DNA of 27,556 nt from a virus: positions 1-27,556 of IMG/VR virus record IMGVR_UViG_3300037489_000108; one strand, written 5' to 3'. Below are positions 15,674 through 23,338 of the stretch, one piece after another. Under the pieces are notes generated by a model. The model was given only the letters and a program-made list of their open reading frames with translations. It had not been told where the DNA came from and searched no databases. The first letter of the stretch is position 1. Each line of letters begins with the position of its first letter. The translations under genes and the position numbers were made by a program.

Positions 15674-16600
15674 ATGGCTCAGGAAAATGCCTTTGAAACT
15701 GAAGAGATTCTGCTTAACGATACAGCAGCAATCCTTTCAGGCAGTATTGATCCATCATCTGCGGGTGAAGCTGCCCCTATTGGTTCCTTATATTTAAGGG
15801 ATACGGGGCAGCATTACAAAAAAACAGGTGGGGCTGATACTGCGTGGAGTGAGCAAGTTTCCAGTGATGATGAAGACCCCCATGCAGAAGAAACTTTTAC
15901 CCAAGCAACTCATGGTTTTGTTGTTGGTAATGTCTTGCGCTACGATGCAGGAGCATGGGTATTAGCACAGGCAGATGTTCCCGGTAATTCTGAAGCAATG
16001 GGGATGGTTTCTGCTGTCCCCGATGTTAACAATTTTACAATCACATATTCAGGTAGGATCAATGGACTGTCCAGCCTGACTGTTGACACTGTTTATTTTC
16101 TGTCTCCCACTGTTGCGGGTGCTTTCACTGCAACTGATCCTGTCTCCCCATTAGTTAGCAAGCCCATCTTTTATGCCACAAGCACAACCTCTGGCATTGT
16201 TCAAATCATGCGGGGTGTTAGTACCACTGCTGCTGATACCACCATATACAGATTCGGTCACACGTATGCCATAACGGGGGAGATAATAGTTCCTTCAGGT
16301 GATGACGCTTTTGTATTGCCTTTCAATGTTTCCCTTGCTACTGGTCAAACTGCGGCTGTTGTTAAATGCCGCTACAGTATCAATAGCGGAACTTCGGTAA
16401 CCTGTAAGTTGCAGAAGAATGGAGTTGACCTTACTGGGTTCACTGGGATCACAGTCACCACTACACCAGCAAGCACTGACCCTGCTGATCAAGCGGTAGT
16501 TGATGATGATGAACTTGCATTGGTTGTAACTGCGGTTGCAGGATTACCAAAGAATTTATCCTTTACGATATTCATTGAAAATACTCAAGCGGTGAGCTAA
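15674..16600 (+). CDS. Tail fibre protein sharing the N-terminal attachment module
   Basis: 308 aa; the upstream sequence has no strong Shine-Dalgarno site. Residues about 8-60 ('FETEEILLNDTAAILSGSIDP', then GSLYLRDTGQHYKKTG, then TAWSE) parallel the first 70 residues of the 401-aa fibre, so both likely dock to the same place. A beta-rich central region (about 70-185) and a C-terminal beta-sandwich (about 200-308, 'VPSGDDAFVLPFNVSLATG.....CRYSINSGTSVTCKLQKNG') follow. No enzyme motif is present. The stop abuts the ATG of the next gene. Confidence 0.75.
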   Translation: MAQENAFETEEILLNDTAAILSGSIDPSSAGEAAPIGSLYLRDTGQHYKKTGGADTAWSEQVSSDDEDPHAEETFTQATHGFVVGNVLRYDAGAWVLAQADVPGNSEAMGMVSAVPDVNNFTITYSGRINGLSSLTVDTVYFLSPTVAGAFTATDPVSPLVSKPIFYATSTTSGIVQIMRGVSTTAADTTIYRFGHTYAITGEIIVPSGDDAFVLPFNVSLATGQTAAVVKCRYSINSGTSVTCKLQKNGVDLTGFTGITVTTTPASTDPADQAVVDDDELALVVTAVAGLPKNLSFTIFIENTQAVS

Positions 16601-17683
16601 ATGGCTTGGCTAGGAACATGGAGATGCAGAAGGAAGTTCACGATTGCAGCAGCAGATGTTGATGCTGCTCTTGCTGGGTTCCCGATTCGAGTTAGCATTT
16701 CCACTTCCTCTGGTCTGGGGAATGATGATGTATCAGATATATTTGATGAGCTTACGGTAAGTTGTTTAAAACTGGCAGTTACTCTTGATGATGAGTTGAC
16801 TGAAGTTTTTGTTGAAGTGGAGTACTGGGATTCAGGGACAGAGCGCGGAGAGTTATGGATTAAAGCAACCTCACTTTCAGCTTCACTGGCTACGGATTTA
16901 TATATTTATTATGACAGTACGCAAGCTGACAACACTGCTTTTGTTGGGGTGGTTGGAAGTGTTTCAGGTCAATCAGTTTGGGATGCTAATTTTGTTGGTG
17001 TGTATCATCTGGCTGAAACAACCGGGAACTACTTAGACTCCACAAGCAACGGCAATGATTCAAGTACTATTGATGTTGATAACCGAACCACTGCGGGATT
17101 GATTACCCCAAACTCAATGGATTTGAATTGGAGCAATTCTGATACTGGGATAATTATTCCTGATGATCTTACATTGAGGGTTGTCGATCATACGCTTGAA
17201 GCATTGTTTAATATCAAGACCTTACACGCTTCAGAATTTCCAGATGTGATTTATCACAATGAGGGGGGTGGACCTTGGTACAGTTTGGAGATTGCTAATG
17301 ACCCTTATGAGCCAAGGCATCGCTGGAGTAATCAAGGACCGGGGGTGGGGCATCAGGATACTGTTGCTGGTGTTTCAACTGGCTGGCTTTATCTGGCTGG
17401 CACTGTTGACACAGCAATTACAGAAGCCAAGTGTTTTTTGGAGGATGTTGAAATTAAAGTTGATTCATCTATTACCAATCCGGTTGCGGGTACTGCTGAT
17501 CTGAGAATAGGTGGGGAAGGTTCATCATCGTTTCTGGATGGGACTGTTGATGAGATTCGCATTTCAGATATAGCAAGAACTGAAGCGTGGGTTCTCGCCA
17601 GTAGATTATCAATGCTTGATGAATTCATTACATGGTCAAACAAAGAACTGCTGGGACGCTCTGAACATCAGATGATAGTATGA
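16601..17683 (+). CDS. DUF2341 plus LamG-like lectin-fold protein
   Basis: 360 aa, start directly after the previous stop. The N-terminus 'WRCRRKFTIAAADV...L.GFPIRVSIS', followed by 'LYIYYDS.QA.N' at about 100, is the DUF2341 pattern, found in many surface and fibre proteins. Residues about 140-345 form a LamG/concanavalin-like domain, with 'GVYHLAETTGNYLDSTSNGND' at its start and 'FLDGTVDEIRISDIARTEAWV' at its end. This pair is usually linked to glycan binding, so a role in recognising surface sugars is likely. No catalytic residues of glycosidases were recognised. Confidence 0.85.
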   Translation: MAWLGTWRCRRKFTIAAADVDAALAGFPIRVSISTSSGLGNDDVSDIFDELTVSCLKLAVTLDDELTEVFVEVEYWDSGTERGELWIKATSLSASLATDLYIYYDSTQADNTAFVGVVGSVSGQSVWDANFVGVYHLAETTGNYLDSTSNGNDSSTIDVDNRTTAGLITPNSMDLNWSNSDTGIIIPDDLTLRVVDHTLEALFNIKTLHASEFPDVIYHNEGGGPWYSLEIANDPYEPRHRWSNQGPGVGHQDTVAGVSTGWLYLAGTVDTAITEAKCFLEDVEIKVDSSITNPVAGTADLRIGGEGSSSFLDGTVDEIRISDIARTEAWVLASRLSMLDEFITWSNKELLGRSEHQMIV

Positions 17684-17707
17684 TGCTGAATAGAAGAGGC
17701 AAACATA

Positions 17708-18256
17708 ATGGGTAACAACTCAGTCTTTACTGGGGTGCAAGGTCCACAAGGCATCCAAGGTCCACAGGGCATCCAAGGTATTCAAGGTGATGATGGTGCT
17801 GATGGGGAAGGTTTAGCTGCGGGTGGTACTGCAAGACAGAGATTGCAAAAGATCGATGGAACTGATTTCAATACTGAGTGGGAAGATAACTTTCCTGAGT
17901 ATGCATTCTTTGAGGATTCGCCTTTGCAATCCACAACCTCTGGCAGTTATGTTCAGGCTACTCGATTCACAACTGCCAATCTTCCTGCTGGAAACTATCA
18001 TGTTATCTGGTCTGCTCAAGTTGGGGCATCTTCAGATAAACAGGCAGCACATAGGTTGCAGTTGGATGACACTACCGATCTTGATGAAGTGAACTTTAAG
18101 GTCAAAGCTGGACCTGTTTACGCTTATTCCCTTATCAGCTTTACCGGATCAGAACTGATTGCCTTGAGTGGTGTGCATACTTTCGATTTCGATTACCAAG
18201 CAGATGTAACTGCCTACTTCCGACATATTCACATGGCACTTTGGAGGGTTAACTAA
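17708..18256 (+). CDS. Collagen-like tail fibre
   Basis: 182 aa with AGAGG upstream. Residues about 9-36 are Gly-X-Y triplets (GVQGPQGIQGPQGIQGIQGDDGADG in outline). A short linker common in fibres ('AGGTARQRLQKIDGTDFNTEW') follows, then a C-terminal beta-sandwich (about 65-182) that may form a trimeric head like the one in the next gene. The collagen part is encoded by an 18-bp tandem repeat. It is the third collagen-bearing gene in the window. TAATG overlap joins it to the next gene. Confidence 0.8.
   Translation: MGNNSVFTGVQGPQGIQGPQGIQGIQGDDGADGEGLAAGGTARQRLQKIDGTDFNTEWEDNFPEYAFFEDSPLQSTTSGSYVQATRFTTANLPAGNYHVIWSAQVGASSDKQAAHRLQLDDTTDLDEVNFKVKAGPVYAYSLISFTGSELIALSGVHTFDFDYQADVTAYFRHIHMALWRVN
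17741..17776 (+). repeat. 18-bp tandem repeat in collagen-coding segment
   Basis: Two near-identical 18-bp units (one base differs) encode GPQGIQ, with a half unit continuing to 17785. They are prone to in-frame length change. Confidence 0.8.
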
Positions 18257-18879
18257 TGCCTAACGGTAATGGGATGCCTCGCTTTTATGATGTGCGTCTT
18301 CCTGCTGATGTTCCTGCGGGTGATGTAAATCTACAGCAGTTGAATGCTGCAATTATTTTAGACCCTGCTTTGATTGGGGTGACTTTTGATTACTCAGGCA
18401 GGAAAGCGGATCAGGTAGATATCTGGTTTACCTCAGCATTGAACCCTGCTCAGACTGTGGCAATTGATGCAATCCTATTCAACCATGTGCCGCTTGTTAC
18501 AACCCCAGCTTTCCAGTTCTGGGAGTCTAATCCTGATCAGAGTACCAGTGCAGAAACCTATCAATCAGCTATGTCCAGAACTGCTGATCCAATGGCTCAA
18601 GGAATTTATATTCTTACTTACGCACTGGAGATGCGAGTTGTTCCAACTGGACCTCTCAATAGTGCGGGGCAGTGTAGGTTTGGAATAGATGGAAACATCA
18701 AGGGTGTGCATACCCAGTTTCATGAGGAGTGGCAGATAATCAGTGGGTGGGATCGCTATGTTGCGGTTGAAGGTTCAGAGCCTGTACTGCTTTGGGAGTT
18801 CCGTAGAAACCCCAATGAAGGGGGCAATGATTCTATTGAAGTTCGTAAGCTGAAGCTTGGGCTTGAGTTGAAGGTGTGA
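18256..18879 (+). CDS. Fibre-associated beta-rich protein
   Basis: 207 aa, TAATG-coupled to the collagen-like fibre. Residues about 1-85 form a small alpha/beta region ('DVPAGDVNLQQLNAAIILDPALIG....YSGRKADQVDIWF'), and residues about 90-207 a beta-sandwich that ends 'SIEVRKLKLGLELKV'. Its general form matches the head of the preceding fibre ('G.Y.....A........R...D'). There is no membrane segment or signal peptide. It likely pairs with the preceding fibre as head or chaperone; this is inferred from coupling and similarity of form only. Confidence 0.65.
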   Translation: MPNGNGMPRFYDVRLPADVPAGDVNLQQLNAAIILDPALIGVTFDYSGRKADQVDIWFTSALNPAQTVAIDAILFNHVPLVTTPAFQFWESNPDQSTSAETYQSAMSRTADPMAQGIYILTYALEMRVVPTGPLNSAGQCRFGIDGNIKGVHTQFHEEWQIISGWDRYVAVEGSEPVLLWEFRRNPNEGGNDSIEVRKLKLGLELKV

Positions 18880-19152
18880 ATGGAACAGGAAGCGATAAAT
18901 TTTCAAACCCTGTTCAATATTGCCACTGCAATAATATTTTTTATTATGGGTTGGGTAGTGAAGCGGATGTTTAACACTTTGGATAATTTGGTTCTTGAAG
19001 ATACCAAGATGGGTGATGACATTACTTCTATTAAAATTGGATTGCCCACTAGCTACATTACCAAGGGGGATTTGGAATCTTTGACTTCGGTGATATTCCA
19101 TAAGCTTGATAACATAGAAAATAAATTGGATATGAAAGCAGATAAAATTTGA
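18880..19152 (+). CDS. Small N-terminal membrane protein near endolysin (possible lysis accessory)
   Basis: 90 aa, ATG directly after the previous TGA. One membrane helix (about 11-28, LFNIATAIIFFIMGWVVKRMF) is followed by a soluble helical part with 'SYITKGDLESLTSVIFHKLDNIENKLD'. Proteins with this plan occur just upstream of phage endolysins and are sometimes annotated as holin-like or as haemolysin XhlA-like. One helix would place its C-terminal part in the cytoplasm or periplasm depending on orientation. The two-helix protein at 21484 is a better holin candidate. Confidence 0.65.
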   Translation: MEQEAINFQTLFNIATAIIFFIMGWVVKRMFNTLDNLVLEDTKMGDDITSIKIGLPTSYITKGDLESLTSVIFHKLDNIENKLDMKADKI

Positions 19153-19163
19153 GGAGACCTGAG

Positions 19164-19688
19164 ATGAGAATGAATCCAACAGATAGAGTGCATCCTGATT
19201 GCAAAAACTTCAAATGGTATGAGGTGTGGAAATCAGAAACTGCTTCAAGGTTGGAGATTGATAACGAGAGTGAAGAGATGGGGGTACAGGAGAAAGCAGT
19301 TGCATTGACTCTCAATGTACTGCAACCCATTGCTGATGAACATGGATCAACTAAGGTTAATTCATGGTTCAGAGGGGAACCACTTGAGAAAGTTATCACC
19401 AAGAAAAGTTTCAAGAATTGGTGCAAAAGGAAAGCACTCGATTTTAAAAAGGCTGCTTCATGGGCTAAATACTTTTTACGCAAGAGCCACCCCAAAGGAG
19501 CGGCTGCTGATATTGAAGTGCCTTCTATTAGTAACGATGATCTGTATGATTGGATTGCTGATAATTTGGAATATGATCAACTCATACGTGAGTTCCCTGT
19601 GAAGGGCATACCTGATTCCGGTTGGGTGCATGTCTCGTGGGCTGGCGATAAGAACCGGAAACAGAAATTTACAATTGGAGCAAAGTAA
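19164..19688 (+). CDS. Endolysin, peptidase M15 family
   Basis: 174 aa. AGGAG (19152-19156) supports ATG 19164; a TTG at 19149 overlaps it. The M15 zinc site is visible as H109-P-K-G-A-A-A-D116 (HxxGxAxD) with the distal H156 in 'WVHVS'. The upstream 'VLQPIADEHGSTKVNSWFRGEPL' corresponds to the first strand of the fold. M15 phage enzymes cut peptide cross-links of peptidoglycan (L-Ala-D-Glu or D-Ala-D-Ala type); which bond is cut here is not decidable. An insertion of about 20 residues, rich in Lys and aromatics, separates the WFR motif from the HxxGxAxD motif. No signal peptide, so a holin is needed for release. Confidence 0.85.
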   Translation: MRMNPTDRVHPDCKNFKWYEVWKSETASRLEIDNESEEMGVQEKAVALTLNVLQPIADEHGSTKVNSWFRGEPLEKVITKKSFKNWCKRKALDFKKAASWAKYFLRKSHPKGAAADIEVPSISNDDLYDWIADNLEYDQLIREFPVKGIPDSGWVHVSWAGDKNRKQKFTIGAK

Positions 19689-20008
19689 TGTCACAAGAAA
19701 TTAAGAAGGTAGTTCTGGATGGTGCTGATGGTTCAGTGCTCGATGATATTTTATTCGTTCATACTGTCCCTGCAACTGTAGTGGTTACCGTGGATGCTGG
19801 GGTGGTTGATGTTGAGTACTCCTGTGATACGGAAGCAGACATTAAAGCTGATCCTGATGCTGCTACCATCACTTGGATTGCATGGGACTATGGGCAGGTT
19901 GCAACAGGGACTCCCGGTGTGAATGCTTTGATCGCACCAGTTACCGCACTCAGGATGCTTCCTGTTGGTGGTGATGCAACCATGAACATTGTGGGCAAAG
20001 CCCCTTAG
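19688..20008 (+). CDS. Small beta-rich phage structural protein
   Basis: 106 aa, TAATG-coupled to the endolysin. It is all beta in outline: 'VVLDGADGSVLDDILFVHTVPATVVVTVDAGVVDVEYSCDTEADIKAD...W.AWDYGQVATGT...LIAPVTALRMLPVGGDATMNIV.K'. Proteins ending 'ALR....GGDATM.IVG' occur among phage virion decoration or fibre-tip genes. No lysis-related motif is present despite its place beside the endolysin. The exact function is not known. Confidence 0.7.
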   Translation: MSQEIKKVVLDGADGSVLDDILFVHTVPATVVVTVDAGVVDVEYSCDTEADIKADPDAATITWIAWDYGQVATGTPGVNALIAPVTALRMLPVGGDATMNIVGKAP

Positions 20009-20010
20009 TC

Positions 20011-20706
20011 ATGAGTCAGTTTCGGGATTCTCCTTGGATTCCCCCGAATCCATTTGTCAGTAGTCCGTTTGTTGCTGACCCCTTTGCCATTGTTGGTGGT
20101 GGGGGAGGTGGTGGGTTTGCCCCCGGCACTTATCAGATGGATTTTGAAGACCCTGATTCGGCTAGTTACCTACCGTTTTTTGCTTGGCAACCTTCCTTCT
20201 TTGAAACTGTTGGTGAGTTTCTTGTGTTGGATAACGGGGCAAAAAATAATCTGGCGCAGCAAGGTACTAAGTATCTGCGGGTGGGTAAGACTTGGACGTA
20301 TACAACCACTCAGCAAACTGTTCGTAGTATCAGGTTTCTTATTCCTGCTGGTGCTGTTAGCCCATCCCTCTCATTGTGGTACAGACAATTTTGGGCGCAA
20401 GCCGATACGCTTAATATAGTCCTAGATCAATATGCCGATGATACCTATGGAGTACCAGAGAGTTCACTTAATCTTTTGACTCGATTTGGTGTAGGGTTCG
20501 CAACCACTAGGGAATATACGTGGACTCAAATAACTCAAGGTCTGGTAGCTGAGAAGTGGTATGAGATACGAATTGAATATTTCTTTAGAACCACAAATCC
20601 AAACTTCCCATCAGATCAAAGACCAACCACCTTGGGGGTATTTGATGCTACTCACAATCTGGGTGAGTGCTTGCTGATTGATAATATAGAGGTGAGTTTT
20701 TCATGA
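20011..20706 (+). CDS. Tail-tip protein with D-S-P-W N-terminal motif (1 of 3)
   Basis: 231 aa. It opens with 'MSQFRDSPW', then Pro-rich and Gly7 linkers (to about residue 38), then a single beta-sandwich domain (about 42-231, 'YQMDFEDPDSASYL...', ending 'ECLLIDNIEVSFS') with a jelly-roll look typical of carbohydrate-binding modules. The opening peptide is shared with the next two genes, each with an unrelated body. The pattern fits a common docking peptide with exchangeable heads. Its stop overlaps the next ATG. Confidence 0.7.
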   Translation: MSQFRDSPWIPPNPFVSSPFVADPFAIVGGGGGGGFAPGTYQMDFEDPDSASYLPFFAWQPSFFETVGEFLVLDNGAKNNLAQQGTKYLRVGKTWTYTTTQQTVRSIRFLIPAGAVSPSLSLWYRQFWAQADTLNIVLDQYADDTYGVPESSLNLLTRFGVGFATTREYTWTQITQGLVAEKWYEIRIEYFFRTTNPNFPSDQRPTTLGVFDATHNLGECLLIDNIEVSFS

Positions 20707-21035
20707 CTTCCCCATTCTTAGATACCCCTTGGAGTGATCTTTTTGAAGCTGGTGGTGCTCCTGCCCCTGTTGAGTGGGAGCTTACAAATCTCCAAGTAAA
20801 TAATCTTGGCTTCGGATATAACGTGAATGATACATTCACAATTAATACCACTGTCCCCGGTGCTCCTTATGCAACAGGTATTGTGGTGACTGCGCCGGGA
20901 GGTTCACTAGGGGTAGTTGCTATTGTAGAAGCAGGTACTTTCCTTGCTGATCCAACTGAGGTAATAGTTGGTCTTACTAATATTATTGGTAGTGGATTGT
21001 TTGGGGAACTTGATGTTACCGGGAGTTTGAAATGA
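20703..21035 (+). CDS. Tail-tip protein with D-T-P-W N-terminal motif (2 of 3)
   Basis: 110 aa, ATGA-coupled on both sides. The opening 'MTSPFLDTPW' and a short Gly/Ala/Pro linker (to about 24) precede a small beta domain (about 25-110, 'LTNLQVNNLGFGYNVNDTFTINT...', then 'GVVAIVEAGTFLADPTEV'). The 'G.GY.VNDT' turn resembles a repeat seen in viral and bacterial adhesin tips. No catalytic motif. It belongs to the same set as its neighbours by its first ten residues. Confidence 0.7.
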   Translation: MTSPFLDTPWSDLFEAGGAPAPVEWELTNLQVNNLGFGYNVNDTFTINTTVPGAPYATGIVVTAPGGSLGVVAIVEAGTFLADPTEVIVGLTNIIGSGLFGELDVTGSLK

Positions 21036-21484
21036 GCCACCTTAGAGATACCCCTTGGATAGGCACTCCCTTCAGACCTAGCGGGGGTGGTGTCCAGCCT
21101 CCCACTGGTTGTGATCCTTACAATGGAGTTATGACGGTTGGGAACAATGGAACCTCTTACGGATTCAATACTGATGGTGGGCTTGATACTTATGGCGCGA
21201 TGAATCCACTTGCTATCAACGGCACAAATATTTATCAGTGGGTGTTCATCACTGGGATCAATTCAATCATCTTGAATATGGTTGGATCAGTAAAGATTCC
21301 CGGTGAGATTGAAACTGATAGCTCCATCCTTGTGACTATTGGCACTAACCCTGAAGTTGAAATTCCGTGGGGTGGTGGTTCCTACAGTGTAGTTGATGCT
21401 GGCTTGGTTGCTTACATTGCCTCTGAGAATGGCAATCAACTTCCTGTTTGTATTAATTGGGGTAATGGAGAAGGACCGGGATAA
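21032..21484 (+). CDS. Tail-tip protein with D-T-P-W N-terminal motif (3 of 3)
   Basis: 150 aa, ATGA-coupled. 'MSHLRDTPWIGTPF' and a Gly-rich linker are followed by a beta domain (about 30-150) starting 'CDPYNGVMTVGNNGTSYGF' and ending 'LPVCINWGNG'. This body resembles small phage proteins of similar length with a 'MTVG......GY' opening, but the family is not recognised by name. The stop runs into the holin gene (TAATG at 21484). Confidence 0.7.
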   Translation: MSHLRDTPWIGTPFRPSGGGVQPPTGCDPYNGVMTVGNNGTSYGFNTDGGLDTYGAMNPLAINGTNIYQWVFITGINSIILNMVGSVKIPGEIETDSSILVTIGTNPEVEIPWGGGSYSVVDAGLVAYIASENGNQLPVCINWGNGEGPG

Positions 21485-21774
21485 TGAATAGATTATATTT
21501 TTTGCACATGGCAGAGGTGGTGGATGCCTTCAGGGTGATCCCCAGAATTATCTTGTGTGCCGTTTATGCTTTTGTTGCGGTATACACCTATGAGTTCACT
21601 GGGTTCTATTTCAAGCTGATCAATCGAGTGGATGTAACCGATTGGAAGCTGACTGCCTACACTGCCTTTGGAGCTTTAACAATCCCCGCAATTGTGGGGC
21701 TGGCTACAGGGATGACAAAAGCCTATCTTGACTCTGGTAGAAACTGGAAGGGAGAACGTGATGAAGAAGGTTGA
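21484..21774 (+). CDS. Holin candidate, two membrane helices
   Basis: 96 aa, TAATG overlap with the previous gene. There are two hydrophobic segments at about 19-40 (IPRIILCAVYAFVAVYTYEFTGF) and 56-76 (LTAYTAFGALTIPAIVGLATG), and a charged C-terminus (RNWKGERDEEG). Size, two helices and a charged tail fit a class II-like holin. The lysis set of M15 endolysin, this protein, i-spanin and o-spanin is then complete in the window, though spread over about 4.5 kb with tail genes between. The next gene starts 14 nt before its end. Confidence 0.75.
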   Translation: MNRLYFLHMAEVVDAFRVIPRIILCAVYAFVAVYTYEFTGFYFKLINRVDVTDWKLTAYTAFGALTIPAIVGLATGMTKAYLDSGRNWKGERDEEG

Positions 21775-22129
21775 TTACAAAGGTGGGTACAAGTACCAAC
21801 TGATTAAGGATGCAACAATCAAAGCAGCATTCCCTGATTGCAATATGAATAATTGGATTGTGATCGATAGAGGCTCACTTACTGTGCAGAGGGGTTATGC
21901 TTGGGATGGTCCTAGTGGTCCTACAATCGACACAGAGAACTTTATGCGGGGCAGTCTGTTTCATGATGCCTTGTATCAATTGATGCGGGAGAACCGCATA
22001 GGGAAGCAGCACAGGGATGCTGCTGATAAACTTCTGAGGAAAGTTTGCCGGGAGGATGGGATGAGCAGACTTCGCTCTAAGTGGGTTTACCTTGGAGTCA
22101 AATGGTTTGGAGCAAAAAATATTAAATAG
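21761..22129 (+). CDS. DUF1353 family protein
   Basis: 122 aa. ATG 21761 has GGGAG upstream; the gene overlaps the holin end by 14 nt. It carries the DUF1353 pattern: 'GYAWDGPSGPTIDTENFMRGSLFHDALYQLMRE...', then 'HRDAADKLLRKVC.EDGMS..R..WVYLGVK.FG'. The invariant HD (about 73-74) and the D of 'AAD' are kept. DUF1353 proteins are frequent in phage lysis or tail regions and are of unknown biochemical function. The preserved acid and His residues suggest a metal-dependent or catalytic site. Part of the same transcription unit as the holin. Confidence 0.85.
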   Translation: MKKVDYKGGYKYQLIKDATIKAAFPDCNMNNWIVIDRGSLTVQRGYAWDGPSGPTIDTENFMRGSLFHDALYQLMRENRIGKQHRDAADKLLRKVCREDGMSRLRSKWVYLGVKWFGAKNIK

Positions 22130-22143
22130 AGAGGAGATGGGAT

Positions 22144-22803
22144 ATGAATTTTTTAGCAACATTTATAGCGATAGCTAGTTTTGCTGGTGTGCCAATTCAG
22201 AATGAGTTGATGGATGCGGATGCAGGTTACACAGTAACGTGGACAGCACCAGTTGAAAATACAGATGGTTCCCCGCTTACTGATTTGGATCATTTTGAAT
22301 TGTGGTGTCTGTTTGCTTTTGAAGCTGATGGAGTCACCCCCCGCACCTATGGCAACCCTGCCATAATCTCCAAAGAAGATACCCAGTATGTTAAAGATTG
22401 GGCAGGACCGGGGGATTGGAAATGCCGCATGAAAGCGGTTAATGAGCAGGGAACCAAAAGTGATCCATCCACAGAGGTATTTTTTACCCTGCTTGATCCT
22501 GATGGGGATGGTAACGGACACATTGACCCCGGTGGAGTAATCACTTTAGTTGTTCCCGGTTTCCCTGATGTTGTTATGACATGCCCTGAAGTAGCAACTG
22601 GGGGATGCAGAAGCAATAGCCTGATCATTACCCGCAAAGGGTACTGGGTTATCTCTGGTCCAGATGGGGAGCTACTGCTTAAGCCTGATGGATCAACTAG
22701 ACAGGTTACCAGTAGGGATGAAGCTTATGAGTATGTCACTCTGGATGGGAGAACTGGTAAGTTTATAATCCTGCCTCCTACCTATGAGGTCGAGTGGCAA
22801 TGA
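22144..22803 (+). CDS. Secreted protein with fibronectin-III-like domain and Asp/Gly loop
   Basis: 219 aa, AGGAG before ATG 22144. The first 19 residues (MNFLATFIAIASFAGVPIQ) could be a signal peptide. Residues about 27-116 resemble a fibronectin-III domain ('YTVTWTAPVENTDGSPLTDLDHFELW...', then 'KCRMKAVNEQGTKSD'). Then comes a possible calcium loop D118-P-D-G-D-G-N-G-H-I-D128, then a C-terminal region of unknown type (about 140-219). Export would be odd for a plain tail protein; it may act in the periplasm or at the surface during infection. The stop is followed directly by the GTG of the next gene. Confidence 0.65.
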   Translation: MNFLATFIAIASFAGVPIQNELMDADAGYTVTWTAPVENTDGSPLTDLDHFELWCLFAFEADGVTPRTYGNPAIISKEDTQYVKDWAGPGDWKCRMKAVNEQGTKSDPSTEVFFTLLDPDGDGNGHIDPGGVITLVVPGFPDVVMTCPEVATGGCRSNSLIITRKGYWVISGPDGELLLKPDGSTRQVTSRDEAYEYVTLDGRTGKFIILPPTYEVEWQ

Positions 22804-23076
22804 GTGTACGATCCTTTACTAACGGAGTTGGTACGCGCTAGGCAAAAGCGTAGGGAAGATAAGCAGGAGATTAGAGCACTGCAAAAGCGTATCCGGTATT
22901 TACGTGGGCTGCTTCATGAGGTGGGGGAGCTTATGGTGGAACTGAAAATTGAGGGGGAGGAGTGCGATGTTCTTGAAGGCAGCATTAGCGGTGATCGTGG
23001 TAATGGCACTTGCAGGGGTGTGGATGAAATTCGAAATCAACACACTGACCATTGCAAACATAAACCTGACTACTGA
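22804..23076 (+). CDS. Small basic coiled-coil protein overlapping the i-spanin gene
   Basis: 90 aa from GTG 22804, which directly follows the previous TGA. Residues about 5-50 are strongly helical and basic ('LLTELVRARQKRREDKQEIRALQKRIRYLRGLLHEVGEL'). The last 36 residues are encoded in the 110-nt overlap with the i-spanin gene in another frame, and look less like a folded protein. The first part has normal coding character, so the gene is probably real, though its end may have been fixed by the neighbour's sequence. Function unknown. Confidence 0.55.
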   Translation: MYDPLLTELVRARQKRREDKQEIRALQKRIRYLRGLLHEVGELMVELKIEGEECDVLEGSISGDRGNGTCRGVDEIRNQHTDHCKHKPDY

Positions 23077-23338
23077 GCGGGATGCTGCTGTGGAATCTGC
23101 TGAGGCACTGGAGACCACGATCACTGTACAAGCTGAAGCCATAGCTGCCAATGCAGAGAAGATGCGGGAGATGGACACTGAGAGGCTTGAGGCACAGAAG
23201 CAAGTGGAGTACATGAGGAGTCTTTTTGCTGGGCATGACTTTGCAAACCTCCTTGCCAAGAAGCCGGGGTTGATTGAGAACCGAATGATTAAGAAAACTG
23301 CTGAGGTGTTGAATGATCTTGAAGCTGTTTCTCAGTAG
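22967..23338 (+). CDS. Inner-membrane spanin (Rz-like) candidate
   Basis: 123 aa. AGGAG at 22958-22962 supports ATG 22967; a TTG at 22949 lies upstream of it. An N-terminal membrane anchor (about 3-23, LKAALAVIVVMALAGVWMKF) is followed by a long periplasmic coiled coil (about 37-90, ERDAAVESAEALETTITVQAE and onward). This is the topology of an i-spanin, which joins with an outer-membrane lipoprotein to fuse the membranes at lysis. The o-spanin-like gene starts 26 nt before its end, out of frame, a typical Rz/Rz1 arrangement. Confidence 0.75.
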   Translation: MFLKAALAVIVVMALAGVWMKFEINTLTIANINLTTERDAAVESAEALETTITVQAEAIAANAEKMREMDTERLEAQKQVEYMRSLFAGHDFANLLAKKPGLIENRMIKKTAEVLNDLEAVSQ

